Shown: piece by piece, positions 19,400-29,535 of the stretch
Position numbering within the stretch: the first letter of the stretch is position 1
Layout of the letters: every line of letters begins with the position of its first letter
Assembly: GCA_033816765.1 (NCBI GenBank)
Contig: CM066291.1
Coordinates: 1,054,001-1,118,000, forward strand
Source of the DNA: Nothopassalora personata
Taxonomy: Eukaryota; Ascomycota; Dothideomycetes; Mycosphaerellales; Mycosphaerellaceae
Direction of reading: 5' to 3'
DNA: 64,000 nucleotides
Translations under genes and position numbers: made by a program
Notes under the pieces: model-generated
What the model saw: only the letters and a program-made list of their open reading frames with translations
The model's database searches: none
Told to the model about the DNA's origin: nothing

Positions 19400-20641
19400 G
19401 TTGATGACGGCAGCTGTCAATGGTGTAGCTGCTGGTGGCGATGGGAGGTGTGGACGTTGGTCGATGGTGCCTGGTGACGACGCAGCGAAGAGAAGTGTGG
19501 CGACCGTGGGGTGTTGATGATTGAACCTGGCAGGTCTCTGTCTTGAAGATCACGACGACTGCGAATACGAGCTGCCGATCATACTACAGCAGCTCAGGGA
19601 TCTACCACTACAACGCGTGAGTCTCCTTTTCCTCGAGCTCATAGATGGAACATCAATTCGGCGTTTCTGCGCATCTCAAATGGCTACAAGACTTTGAAGT
19701 GGACATCAATAACACCAACGACATCAGAATCTACTTGGAGCTACCTTTCCACCAGGCTGGAACATGCCTGACGCCCTCAACAAGCAGGAGGTACACATGG
19801 AAGCTGTCCGGGCTGTCCCGACTACTTCGAAGCTGAGCGTCTCTACCTGGCGATACAGCTGGGATATGTCCGATTGACCTTATCCTATACATTCTGAGGA
19901 GGTGGATGAAGTTGTTCAATATGGAGGCGACCGTGTCGGCGGTTGGTCGCGTGCGAAAGGTTGGACACAGAACTCGACGGAGAGCACCAAGGCTTCACCA
20001 GATCCCAGGAGTAGGGCGGACGGCGCGAACTGACCGCCAAAGCGCGACGGCGATGAAAGTAGAACGAGAACTTGGGCAAAGGTACGATAACAAGAACCAA
20101 GGACATGCAAGATGACTGGAGCAGCAATAGCTGTTCATCTTGGAGGTAATGCAACAGCGACACGCCTCGTGGTGACCATGGTTAGGACTTGATATAGTGA
20201 AGTAAAGCAGCGTCTCTCGTGCAGCGGTCTCAAGCCTTCGAAGCTCTTGATGAGGTTAACATCGAGCCGAATTCCTTCATAATACAGCAGCCACGCCGTA
20301 GCGCTAAAGTAGTATACCATTCTCAGTCCCCTTCCACGTCCACTCGCATCCCCACGACCAACTTCAGATACACCCAAGCTGCCTCTCCACAATCCGGCCC
20401 ATCTCCCTATCAATCACCCCGGAAGATGTCCCTTCGGCGTGCCATGGCGGTGCCGGCCAAGTAGAATGAGGTACTTCTCGTTATCGTGTATAGTGTCTAC
20501 AGTGTACTTCCTGCTCTGAGCATGTGGCTCAAACGATTGACTTCAGGGCAAGAGCAACATTTGCCCGCTTCGTTGACGCTCTCTCCATTGATCTCACTCC
20601 TGCCTCTCGAACAAGCCATGCTGGCCTCACAATCCATCTCA
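19400..20641. other. Intergenic with no convincing gene
   Basis: Only short ORFs occur. A 63-codon plus-strand ORF at 19645-19836 reads faintly like a piece of an F-box-like protein (acidic and Leu-rich), but it has no motif I can name. Nothing here is called. Confidence 0.4.
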
Positions 20642-21602
20642 TTATCTGAGGTCCTGCAAAATCATCTCCTCCTTCACCGACCTGAACCAAAATTGCCCCA
20701 CCCAAAGATGCCTCCTCGCCACCTGCCTCACCCCATCCAAAACCTTCTCCCTCCTCTCCCCCGGCTCTACCAACTGCCTAATCTTATACCAATCATGACA
20801 CAGCTTCGCCGCAACCGTGTCAACCCCATTCTGCAAGGCCACAGCATGCACACACCCGCAAGGTCCCCACTTCCGATAAGTCCAAAGACTCTCTTTCACC
20901 TCACCATTCGACAGTCCCGACTCCGCGGCTGCCATACCTGTCTTCATAGTTTTGCGAGCATCTCCAGAAGCTTCTCACCGGGGTCAGAGTGCGTGGCGAA
21001 AGCGGGTTTGCTCTCTCGGACTAAGTCTGCAATATCACTCCTGTGAGGATCGTGTACTCCTCTACCGATGGCGTAGTCCTGTTCGAGGCGAAGGATCAGG
21101 ATATCTCTCAGATTGGTTGCTTTATTTGACAGACCTCCTACAGGAAGTTGATATTCGAGCCATTTGCAAAGCTCGTGGAGTGCTGCGTCAAAGGGGGGCA
21201 TATGAAGTTCGGCATCGTCCTATGTGAGAAGCACCTATTGCTAGCTGGCACGCGATGAATTGCTTTCAGCATCTGTGAGAACGATGGCTGCCATGAGCGA
21301 AGTCCACTTGTCGATCTACGGTCTGGCTTAAGTATGTCCTTCTCTGAATCGACGTTGGTGTCTTCGCCCTCAAGACAGGCTTTACTTTCATATGCTATCT
21401 TTTCGGAATCGGCTTGTCGCATCAGTCGCTCATGTTGTAGCTTTTCGAGCGCTGCTTGGTGCTCAAGTTGTGCCGTCGACAGAACCAGCGAATGTTGTTG
21501 GCTCGAGTATCCGACAGCAGCCTCGTACGGAGGAGGCGGTGGCTCTTCATCGGGCTTCATCGTAGATCTGTTAACAGAAAGGAGGTGGCCCTGAGTCGGC
21601 AT
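20642..21602 (-). CDS. Hypothetical PPxY-containing protein, multi-exon, model tentative
   Basis: Three adjacent coding-like pieces on the minus strand. The first (from ATG 21602) encodes a Pro-rich start with PPPPPYEAA, a PPxY motif of the kind bound by WW domains of Rsp5-type ubiquitin ligases, then a Gln/Leu/Glu helix-forming stretch. The second, around 21205-20990, begins DDAELHMPPFDAAL and holds a conserved-looking KWLEYQLP. The third, from about 20950 to the stop at 20642, contains WGPCGC and LCHDWYKIRQLVEPGE. Pieces two and three join in frame if a 41-nt GT-AG intron is removed. The first join could not be resolved. The family is not recognised; it may be an arrestin-like or adaptor protein, but that is a guess. 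Confidence 0.42.
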
Positions 21603-21826
21603 TTCACACTATGGCCCAAAGTCATGTGAAGGGGTCATGTTAATGAAAGTCAGCCTCACCAGTCGAATGTGTCTACCCGAACCAGTGCCATAGAAAGGAC
21701 GGAAGTGCAGCATGCAGGAAGGTGGACCTTGCCAAAATCTGCCTGTTGTGCCGGTGGCCGTCTCGACTAACGATGCTTGCGTCCAGCTGCAGCACCATCA
21801 TACCATATCTCGAGACCTCGAACTCT

Positions 21827-24826
21827 CTACCTCTTCCGCCTCCCTCCAATGACTGGCTTCACAACAGCACTCCCCTTCGATCCACCCACTTTCTTAATAG
21901 CACTCTTCGGCGCTCCATTAGCGCTGCTCTTGTTGACAGAAAGCCCTCTCTGCGCTTCCTCATCCTCCTTCTGCCTTGCACGGTCCTTCCTGATCTGCTC
22001 CTCGAGCTCCGCTTTCTTGCTGTACTCCATCTCGCGCCTTCCCTGGATAGCACTATAGCCCTTCTCCTTGACACTATAGAACACACCACCAAGGTCAGCA
22101 AGCCAATGCGCATCGACTGCGGTAGCAACACTCATATATTCCTTGCTCGTAAGAATCAGTTCGTGGTAAACAACGTAGTCTGGCGGGTCGCCGCTGTTGT
22201 AGAGGGCACTGGTAGGGTGCAGAGCCATGGTGACGCTGGTTCGGAGGTTGACATACTCGCCAAGACCTTTTCGTTTAGCTGCTTGATGGTAGTAGCCACT
22301 GCAGATGCATTGGCGTACCACGTCGAGATCGTAGCCGCAGGAGACAATTTCCATTTTGTTGGAGGACATAATGTCGGTGATCTGGGTTCGGATCTCTTCT
22401 GCTCGGCGAAGGGCTTTCGGGTGAAGGAAGTGCTTCACGCACCAGTTGTCTCTTCGTCCGTTGGCGACCCATTGTTGATACACAGTGAGTAGCGTCAAAT
22501 GATCAGAGTCGTGCACGAAGAACTTCTCTCGTGCAGCATCTGCTTCTTCCAAACGCTCTTTCGGACGGTAGAAGACGCTCGGTACACTGAGCATAGCGAC
22601 AACAGTCACCATCTCCTCAGCACAGTGGTAAGTGGTTGAAGACATGATGACGAGCTTCGCAAGGGACGGATCCATAGGATAAGATGTCATTTGACGACCA
22701 AGATCCGTGAGCTCTCCCAGATTCGTCAATGCGCCCAATGCCCACAGATCGAAAAGCGAGGTGGTTATGGTATCTTGTGGTGGAGGATCCATGAAGTCGA
22801 AATCAAGGAGATTCTTTACCCCGAGTGACTTGAGAAGCAGGACTGTGTTGGCAAGATTCGTACGCTGAATCTCAGGTATTGTGGCAATGTAGAACTCGTC
22901 TCGGAAGGCTCGCTCAGTGTAAAGATGGAATGCCTTTCCAGGTCCAGTACGTCCGGCGCGACCGGCACGTTGCGAAGCGTTGGCTTGACTGATGGGAGTG
23001 ATCTGAAGAGTGTCCATGCCCATCCGGGGGTTGTAGACCTTGAGCTTGCTGAAACCGCAATCCACCACATACATGATACCATCGACTGTCAGAGACGTCT
23101 CAGCGATATTGGTCGCCACGATAACTTTCCGCACACCTGGCGCAGCGCGATCAAAGATCTTGGCCTGCAAGTCTGCCGGCATCTGCGAGTAGATTGGCAG
23201 CACACTGAGCTTAGGCGGGTCATTGAGCTGAGCCAGCCTCTCCTCCACCAGCTCGCAAGTGACTTCAATGTCCTCTTGACCAGTCATAAACACTAGGATA
23301 TCGCCGACAGGCTGGCTGACGTGGATAGCCAGAACCTGTCGCACGGCGCTATCCACATAGTCCTCGCAAGGAGACCGAGAGTACTGGATGTCGACGGGGA
23401 ACGTCCTTCCGGGGATGAAGAACTCTGGCGCTCCGCCGTAGAATCGAGCAAATCGTTCCGCATTCATGGTAGCCGAAGTCACGATCAGCTTCAAATCTCG
23501 TCGTCGAGCAAGGACCTTCTTGATCAAGCCCATCAGCACATCAGTATTCAGCGCACGCTCGTGAGCCTCGTCCATGATAATGCAGCTGTACTGATCAAGA
23601 TCAGGATTCGTCAATGATTCTCTTAGCAGCACACCATCGGTCATGTACTTGATCTGAGTCTCCTTGCTGGTGCAGTCTTCGAAACGGATCGCATAGCCGA
23701 CCTTGCCACCTAGAGGAACCTCCATCTCTTCACTGACACGCTTCGCAACAGACATAGCAGCGACACGTCGTGGTTGCGTACAGCCGATCAAGCCATTTTT
23801 AGCATAGCCATCTTCATACAAGAACTGCGTAAGCTGCGTCGTCTTACCAGAACCTGTCTGACCGACCACGATGATGACTTGATTATCTCGTACCACTCTC
23901 AATAGCTCTTCTCGCACTGCGAAAGCGGGTAGATACTCTCGCTGCTCTCTCAAGCTTTTCGTCCGGGAAAAGTCTGATTGTCCCTTGTCCTGTTTCTTCA
24001 TGTGCTCTGCAAACTTGCTGCCCTTGTTCTTGCCTTCATCCTCGCCTTTCGCGGCCGGCGCAGCTGAGTCTGTGTCTTCTTCCTTCACACCCATGATGTT
24101 TCCCAGTGCAGTGTTGGCTGTAGATGTCGCTTCTTGGGCCTGCTTCTGTCTTTCCTTCTGCTGCCGTCGCTCCTTCACAACCTTGCTGCCTTTCCGCGAG
24201 AACACTGCCATGTCACTTTGCGGATCACGTACAGCACTCACCGGCTCCAGCTGTTTCGTGAAGACCGTCTTACCATCCAGGAAGGGCGGCTTCAGATCAT
24301 GCACAAGCAAATGGACTCTCGTTTCCTCGTCGTCCTCACCAAAGTCCATGCCCATGTCTCTCGTTTGCGCGACGCTACTGGCCAGCATACGATTGGTTTC
24401 CCACGCGTCATTGTCCTTTTGTCGCTGCAAGAACTTGGGATTGACCTTAGACCTCAACGCCAGCTTCTTCTCCAGCAGCTCCTGCTCACGTATGCGATCG
24501 GCATAGGTTGTGTCTTCCGTCCCACCAAACGGATTGTGCGAGTCGTCGCCCAGCACTGCTCCCTCCTCGCCATAGTTGTACCAGTCGCGATCGAGTGCGG
24601 CCGAGTCCTCGTTGTTTACGCCAGTCTCCGACCCTTCGAACTTGTCCCGCGGCGGAGTGCCCTCACCACGATATGCCCGCGGCGTCGCATCGCCATTCCT
24701 CGCACTATATGATCCGTCATTGCGATCTCGCCGTCGCTCTTGTCGCTCGCGTCGCGGCTTGATGCTGAGGTGGTCCGAGTCGCCGTCGTCGATTCTGCGT
24801 CGCTTTGCGCTACTTTCGCTAGCCAT
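21827..24826 (-). CDS. PRP16: Pre-mRNA-splicing DEAH-box ATP-dependent RNA helicase PRP16
   Basis: Spliceosomal RNA helicase that remodels the complex after the first transesterification and proofreads branch/5' splice site use. Single exon, 999 aa. A long charged N-terminal region (Arg/Asp/Glu-rich, 1-300) precedes the helicase core: motif I GQTGSGKT near residue 321, motif II DEAH near 418, motif [12 protein letters not shown], motif [15 protein letters not shown]. The HA2/ratchet and OB-fold regions follow, then a basic tail ending [22 protein letters not shown] and the N-terminal HNPFGG are typical of PRP16 rather than PRP2, PRP22 or PRP43. No motif is missing. Confidence 0.95.
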   Translation of the reverse strand: MASESSAKRRRIDDGDSDHLSIKPRRERQERRRDRNDGSYSARNGDATPRAYRGEGTPPRDKFEGSETGVNNEDSAALDRDWYNYGEEGAVLGDDSHNPFGGTEDTTYADRIREQELLEKKLALRSKVNPKFLQRQKDNDAWETNRMLASSVAQTRDMGMDFGEDDEETRVHLLVHDLKPPFLDGKTVFTKQLEPVSAVRDPQSDMAVFSRKGSKVVKERRQQKERQKQAQEATSTANTALGNIMGVKEEDTDSAAPAAKGEDEGKNKGSKFAEHMKKQDKGQSDFSRTKSLREQREYLPAFAVREELLRVVRDNQVIIVVGQTGSGKTTQLTQFLYEDGYAKNGLIGCTQPRRVAAMSVAKRVSEEMEVPLGGKVGYAIRFEDCTSKETQIKYMTDGVLLRESLTNPDLDQYSCIIMDEAHERALNTDVLMGLIKKVLARRRDLKLIVTSATMNAERFARFYGGAPEFFIPGRTFPVDIQYSRSPCEDYVDSAVRQVLAIHVSQPVGDILVFMTGQEDIEVTCELVEERLAQLNDPPKLSVLPIYSQMPADLQAKIFDRAAPGVRKVIVATNIAETSLTVDGIMYVVDCGFSKLKVYNPRMGMDTLQITPISQANASQRAGRAGRTGPGKAFHLYTERAFRDEFYIATIPEIQRTNLANTVLLLKSLGVKNLLDFDFMDPPPQDTITTSLFDLWALGALTNLGELTDLGRQMTSYPMDPSLAKLVIMSSTTYHCAEEMVTVVAMLSVPSVFYRPKERLEEADAAREKFFVHDSDHLTLLTVYQQWVANGRRDNWCVKHFLHPKALRRAEEIRTQITDIMSSNKMEIVSCGYDLDVVRQCICSGYYHQAAKRKGLGEYVNLRTSVTMALHPTSALYNSGDPPDYVVYHELILTSKEYMSVATAVDAHWLADLGGVFYSVKEKGYSAIQGRREMEYSKKAELEEQIRKDRARQKEDEEAQRGLSVNKSSANGAPKSAIKKVGGSKGSAVVKPVIGGRRKR

Positions 24827-25191
24827 GATGTATGCTCAGTAGAAGACGATCGTGTGACTCACCTTCAACACATGTCGCTGGCATATTGCAGGTGGTGGAA
24901 GGGAGCAAAAAAATTATCGATACAGTCGCGAGCATGACTCGTGAGAATTTGACCGAAGCCTCAAACAATATTTGATGAAGCTTTCCATCGGCTGTGAGAG
25001 CATTTCTACACGTTCAACACTAGATGCGAAGTATGCTGCGCTCAGCGCTCTCGATCATAAGCCAACGGAGTGGGATCATTCAGCGCTATACATTACCCAG
25101 TCCATCATCATCGACAGTCCAAGATCCGAAATGAGTATCAAAATCTACCATCGCCAAGAGCCTTACACCACCCAATGCAATGCAACATTCG
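24827..25191. other. Intergenic, PRP16 promoter / SAP30 3' flank
   Basis: 365 bases upstream of PRP16 and downstream of the SAP30 stop. No supported gene. Confidence 0.5.
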
Positions 25192-25848
25192 TTATTGCCT
25201 CTTCGTAACACCAGGAGGAGTTGACCGCATTCGAAATGCCTTATCTGTAAAGAGCGTTAGCACATCAGTTAATATGCATCTCGGCATCGCAGCATGCAAT
25301 GCTTTTCTCATTCGCTCACCCTGATTTCGCACTTTGTACACCATGTCCACAACTACATCAATCTCATTAACAGCAGCCCCATTAAAGTTCTTCCGCACGG
25401 CCAATGCCAATTGATCCTTCGGCACCCGTCTCTTCTCTTTTTTCCGAGCCATCGTGGGCGACTGTCGTCCAATGCCAGGATTCGTCAAGAGTGCTTGTCG
25501 ATAAGGCGTTGTAAAGGCGGCCGGCGTCGAGAGGTTGTGCGAGACTCGATAAGTGTTGAGAAGTTTCAATGATTCCTTCTGCCAATTGATCTGGAGTTGA
25601 CTAGTCAGAACAGTGCTTTAAACCGAGCTGACGGTTGTACTACTCACTCCTTGCCCTTGACCCGGTGCAACCACTGCACCGTTGTCCGTCGAAATCAAAG
25701 CCAGCTCCCTGAGGCTACTGCTTCCCACACCATTCTGATGCGACTGCGCACCATTCTTCATGCTTCTAGCATGGGCTGCCGCTGCAATTTGTCTTTCTCT
25801 TACTGTCGAGGCACTCGCCTTCGCGTCCGAGGATTTCGCTGGAGGCAT
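25192..25848 (-). CDS. Histone deacetylase complex subunit SAP30-like (Sin3-binding)
   Basis: Subunit of the Sin3/Rpd3 histone deacetylase corepressor complex, nuclear. Three exons: 25848-25648, 25590-25320 and 25244-25192, with introns of 57 and 75 nt, giving 174 aa. The SAP30 Sin3-binding domain spans exon 2 into exon 3: KLLNTYRVSHNLSTP, then GIGRQSPTMARKK, RRVPKDQLALAVRKNFN, VVVDMVYKVRNQ and KAFRMRSTPPG. The N-terminal 65 residues are Ala/Ser-rich and probably disordered. The start codon is only about 200 bp from the left end of the transposon at 26045, so the native promoter may have been displaced or joined to transposon sequence. Confidence 0.9.
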
Positions 25849-26044
25849 TTCCGCGAGCTTCGAGAGCTTGATGAAGGGCTATCTTCCGCTCTTCCTTGAG
25901 CTTATTGTTGGCAGTATGGGCTTTTCAATCATTGCGAACCGTGTGGTGCAATGGTTGTAGTATGCAGATCATTCGTCGCCGCGGCACAGTGAGGTCTGCT
26001 CTCGCACGCTTCTCCTCAGACACGCGACTGAGCTCGGCTTACTA

Positions 26045-26216
26045 TGCTATGCAATATTCCGCGCCATGCTGCCGGGGGTGGGTCCGTGGATTAGCCGTCC
26101 CGCGTTCCTCATAGTAAACACGCGTAGAACCTGGGAATAGCGATATTCTGTCCCAATCTCATGAATATTATCGTGTCGTTGATATAACCTCGTCGTCGCC
26201 AGTCCCAGGTGTTGTT
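26045..26216 (+). repeat. Left terminal inverted repeat
   Basis: About 172 nt. Conserved blocks shared with the right end: 26046-26071, ATAGTA at 26111-26116, 26124-26138, and 26195-26216 (22 nt, exact). Blocks keep nearly the same spacing in both repeats, while the segments between have diverged. A TATA-like GATATAA lies at 26181-26187, about 40 nt before the ATG of the inward-facing gene, and the last block ends 8 nt before that ATG. Confidence 0.88.
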
Positions 26217-26224
26217 TGCCTCAC

Positions 26225-27844
26225 ATGGCGGCAGGCTCCAAGCGTCGTAGCAGCACTGCTGGGCCATCTTCGAGACCAGCCAAACGCGTTCGACAGCCAC
26301 CTCGTCCAAAGCCTTATGATAACACACTCCAAGCTCTTGAGCAGTCGCAGTCGCAATCTCGATCGAAGCCCTCGAAGTCGCGGAAAGGCAAAGGACGAGC
26401 TCTCACGCCCGTGCCGGAGAATGAGGAGGATGATGATGAAGAAGCGCGTCTTCACGACGACGCCCTAAACCAGTCGATGGGCGCAGGTGGAGGTGCTGAA
26501 GATGAGGATGCGGATAACGACGAAGAACAGGAGGTCGAAGAGGCTGAAGACGATGCTGATAACACCGCCGAGACTGAGGTGTTCTCCTTCGGTGTCGCCT
26601 TTCGCGTTGTTTTTGGTAAACAGATGCTCGCTGTCAAGTCGTGGCCGGTAGTGAAGAGCGATAGCACTGACTATCTCGTGGTGGACAATTGGAGTGAGTT
26701 CTTGAGCCGGTGGTTCAAGTCCATCGACAATAGCGGTCGTCTCTCAGAGGATATCTATAAGGTTATCAACATGCGTATCACCGCCAGCTACGAGCGCTCC
26801 GGACTTCGCTCTCTCGTCAATGAGATGTCGAACGACGTACCTGAAGCAGAGGGGGATGTGAGACGCGCCAAACAACAACTGAAGATGTGGTACGAGATGT
26901 CGAAGCAGGGCCTCAATATTGATATTGTGGCGACCGTGATCGAGCGCACTGCCGCACCTGCTCGTACACCTGGAAGTCAGCGACGCGCCGCACAGAGGAC
27001 TGCTACCGATCAGCAGCTGGCACAGATCCGGTCCGGCACGTATGGTACTCAGCGTGGTGCAAAAGATGTTGATGATGATGGATTGTTTGTGAGGCAAGAA
27101 TCACCGCTCCGCCGCACCGGCATTGAGGTGGATGAAGACGGCCGAATAGTGCCTCAAGTAACAGGCTCGGACGACTTCCTCAACTCGCTCAATAAGCAGT
27201 GGCGCTGCGGCAACAAGTACTGCAAGAACTACGGCAACACTTGCTGGTGGACTGGTCCGGATAACCCTCAAGACCACTGCAAGATGTATCCAGAGATAAC
27301 GCGTCGATGGTGGAAAGCAGCTCGCGCGTATGAGCTGGATAAGAGCAAGCCGCATTGCACACTAATGGATCCAGGCTCTACGTTGACAGCTAAGTTATGG
27401 AAAGAGAAGGAGAGGAATAAGACCAACCCATACGCAGCTACAACTTCCAAGCAAGGTGTTGTCGGTGCTACTGTAATCAAGCAGTACTTTGGCTCTCGTA
27501 ACCACCAGTCTTCGAGTCCACGTGGACGCTCACCTTCACGATCACCGCCGGTGTTGTTCAGCTCTCAACCTGCTACAGAAGAGCCAAGCGTTACTGTCCG
27601 AACCTGCTTCGACTGGCTTGTACGTAGTAGTACCTACTGGCTCAACAGACAGACCGATCTTGACAGCATATACGATCTTCTTGTGAACGAGAAGGACTTC
27701 GATCTTCAACAGATCTATAACATTAAGCAGGCGGTATGGGTGGACACATACAGCCTGAAGGAGGGACAATATTCGAAGCTACGGCAGGGGATTCAGAAAT
27801 ACCGTCATTCTTCGGCGTACCGGCAGAATGATCGAAGTGAGTAG
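26225..27844 (+). CDS. Transposon accessory protein of unknown function
   Basis: 539 aa from the ATG at 26225 (a TTG nine bases earlier is also in frame). A basic N-terminus (SKRRSSTAG...RPAKRVRQPPRPKP) looks like a nuclear-localisation or DNA-binding tail. A long Glu/Asp run follows, then a globular region (FSFGVAFRVVFGKQMLAVKSWP). A Cys/His/Trp cluster, CGNKYCKNYGNTCWW...DHCKMYP (C-x4-C-x6-C-x10-H-C), could bind zinc. The C-terminal 120 residues contain a Trp-rich segment. No family is recognised. The stop TAG lies inside GTGAGTAGG, a good splice donor, so a longer spliced C-terminus is possible. Its place inside the element next to the repeat suggests a job in transposition or its regulation; that is inference. 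Confidence 0.75.
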   Translation: MAAGSKRRSSTAGPSSRPAKRVRQPPRPKPYDNTLQALEQSQSQSRSKPSKSRKGKGRALTPVPENEEDDDEEARLHDDALNQSMGAGGGAEDEDADNDEEQEVEEAEDDADNTAETEVFSFGVAFRVVFGKQMLAVKSWPVVKSDSTDYLVVDNWSEFLSRWFKSIDNSGRLSEDIYKVINMRITASYERSGLRSLVNEMSNDVPEAEGDVRRAKQQLKMWYEMSKQGLNIDIVATVIERTAAPARTPGSQRRAAQRTATDQQLAQIRSGTYGTQRGAKDVDDDGLFVRQESPLRRTGIEVDEDGRIVPQVTGSDDFLNSLNKQWRCGNKYCKNYGNTCWWTGPDNPQDHCKMYPEITRRWWKAARAYELDKSKPHCTLMDPGSTLTAKLWKEKERNKTNPYAATTSKQGVVGATVIKQYFGSRNHQSSSPRGRSPSRSPPVLFSSQPATEEPSVTVRTCFDWLVRSSTYWLNRQTDLDSIYDLLVNEKDFDLQQIYNIKQAVWVDTYSLKEGQYSKLRQGIQKYRHSSAYRQNDRSE

Positions 27845-28400
27845 GAGGGAGATTATCAAAAAGTTTGGGCTGCGTTTCCTCAACACTCCGTGCATATTTT
27901 TGAATGGTTGTTGGACGAGGTTGTTGCGACAAGGTGTAGCTATTGATCTGTGCTTTCCATATATCATATATCGTGTTGTGTTGCACCTCACCGTCGCCGT
28001 CTCGAAGCTCCGAATCTATGCTAGCTCTATGTCGTCCGAAGCCGAGTCATCCGATTGGGTCGGGAGGAAATCCCAGGACTTTTGCGGGTATGCCGGGATG
28101 CTCGGCGGGAACATGTGATCCAAGGGTCCGGAAAATAAGTTGCACACATGCGATTCACAACCACGCATCCGATTCGCACGCGATTTTTTTTGTGATATAG
28201 CGCCCATACAGAACTACAAAGATATGTAAAGAAGTGCAGAAGGTGTTGCGTTGTTGTGGAACAATGTCGTGTGAAGCTCTTCGATCGTCCTCTCGGCTAA
28301 TGTCCGGACCCTGTTTCCGACATATCGATGACAGCGCTCTGCGGGCTAATGATGCCTGGCATTTCCTCACTTCCTTATTCTTCGCTCCATCGACACACAC

Positions 28401-29357
28401 CTACCTATAACCACACTTCCAGAACCACGCGCTCGCATCCACCTGCTCGAAACGCTTCACAGCATCCTTCACGAAGTCGCCAAAGCGATCGTACCCATCC
28501 GCCGCCGCGATGTTCTTCTTGATCCACGCCTTCAGCACCCCGAATGACAGCTCGATCGGATTGAAGTCTGGCGAATATGGTGGGAGATATTGCAGGTACA
28601 CACCAGCCTCTGCGCAGAGCCGTGCGACCGTCTCACTGCGGTGAATCGACGCATTATCCATCACCAGAAAAGAGCCTCTCTCCAACTGCGGCAACACCGT
28701 GTGCTCGAGCCACGCTTCGAATATCTCAGCAGTGATACTGCCTTGGAACACGAGCGTCCCCGGTAGATATCCAGCCTACGTTATAGCTGGCAGTACTGAC
28801 CACCGCACCTCTCTTTTACAAGAGCCTTCTTCAAAACAAGGTGCGCCTATAGGTGTCCAACCAGTCTTGCGCCAACCGGTACGTTCATTCGAAGCGCTCT
28901 CATCCACACAGCAGACACGACTCATCGGCATCATCTCCTGCTCACGCTCAAACCAATCGCGTACCTCCTTATTGCGCTCCTTCGCCAGGCGACACGCGAC
29001 CTTCTTCGACCACTTATGCCGCTTGAGACAACGCGAGATAGTACTCTGGCTCACAACCACTCCGAACTCGTCGTATAGATACCACGCTATTTCATCCTGA
29101 TACGCAGTCGGCTTGTCCGCGAGGTATTCGAATATGCGTTCCTCGAAGATCGGCAAGAGCGAGCGAGGGCGACCGGCACCACCATTGAGCGTTTTATCGA
29201 GGTAGATATGACCGAAGAGGAGGTAGTTGTTACGGTGCTTGTCGATACTGCGTCTAGCGATATTCATAAGCTCTGCAATATATTGGTTACTGTGCGCAGT
29301 ATCTGCGAATAGTCGTTGGATCTCGTTCTGCTGCCATTGCGGCAACCTAGCAGGCAT
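28401..29357 (-). pseudogene. Tc1/mariner-IS630 transposase, one internal stop
   Basis: 319-codon frame from the ATG at 29357, interrupted by TAG at codon 194 (28778-28776). The N-terminal part holds a bipartite helix-turn-helix (IAELMNIARRSIDKH and VSQSTISRCLKRHKWSKK) with a GRPR hinge. The DDE catalytic residues are visible: Asp in CVDESASNE, Asp in LVMDNASIHRS, Glu in YSPDFNPIELSF, with 34 residues between the second Asp and the Glu (DD34E). The first Asp is before the stop; the second and third are after it. No frameshift occurs, and both halves look otherwise intact, so the inactivation seems recent. The ATG is 11 nt from the conserved block of the right repeat. Confidence 0.9.
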
Positions 29358-29367
29358 AGATAACGCC

Positions 29368-29531
29368 AACAACACCTGGGACTGGCGACAGTAACGATAT
29401 AACGACGACACGACGATATAGCGATGATAAAGTACTGGATTCCCGGGTTCTACAGCAAGATACTATGGGGCTTGGCAGGACGGTGATACCGCGGCTATGC
29501 GGCCCAGCATGGCGCGGAATATTGCATAGCG
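29368..29531 (-). repeat. Right terminal inverted repeat
   Basis: About 164 nt, the reverse complement of the left repeat. Exact outer block 29505-29530, then TACTAT at 29461-29466, a 15-nt near-identical block at 29439-29453, and an exact 22-nt inner block at 29368-29389. A TATA-like stretch (GTTATATCG on the minus strand, about 29394-29402) precedes the transposase ATG by about 40 nt, mirroring the left end. Confidence 0.88.
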
Positions 29532-29535
29532 TAAT

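Larger units (their letters stand above)
26045..29531. mobile_element. Two-gene Tc1/mariner-type DNA transposon (~3.5 kb)
   Basis: Defined by matching ends: positions 26046-26071 are the exact reverse complement of 29505-29530 (26 nt, starting GCTATGCAATATTCC). Further collinear matching blocks run inward to 26216 and 29368. A TA dinucleotide sits just outside each end (26043-26044 and 29532-29533), as expected for Tc1/mariner target duplication; an alternative pair two to three bases out is also possible. The body holds a plus-strand gene of unknown function (26225-27844) and a minus-strand DD34E transposase (29357-28401), pointing toward each other, with 556 bp between their stops. Most fungal Tc1/mariner elements are about 1.3-2 kb with one gene, so the length and second gene are unusual. 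The transposase has one in-frame stop, so this copy is probably non-autonomous. Confidence 0.88.

Noticed and set aside
26216..26224. TTG start for the transposon accessory gene
   Set aside because: An ATG follows at 26225, and non-ATG initiation is rare in nuclear fungal genes.
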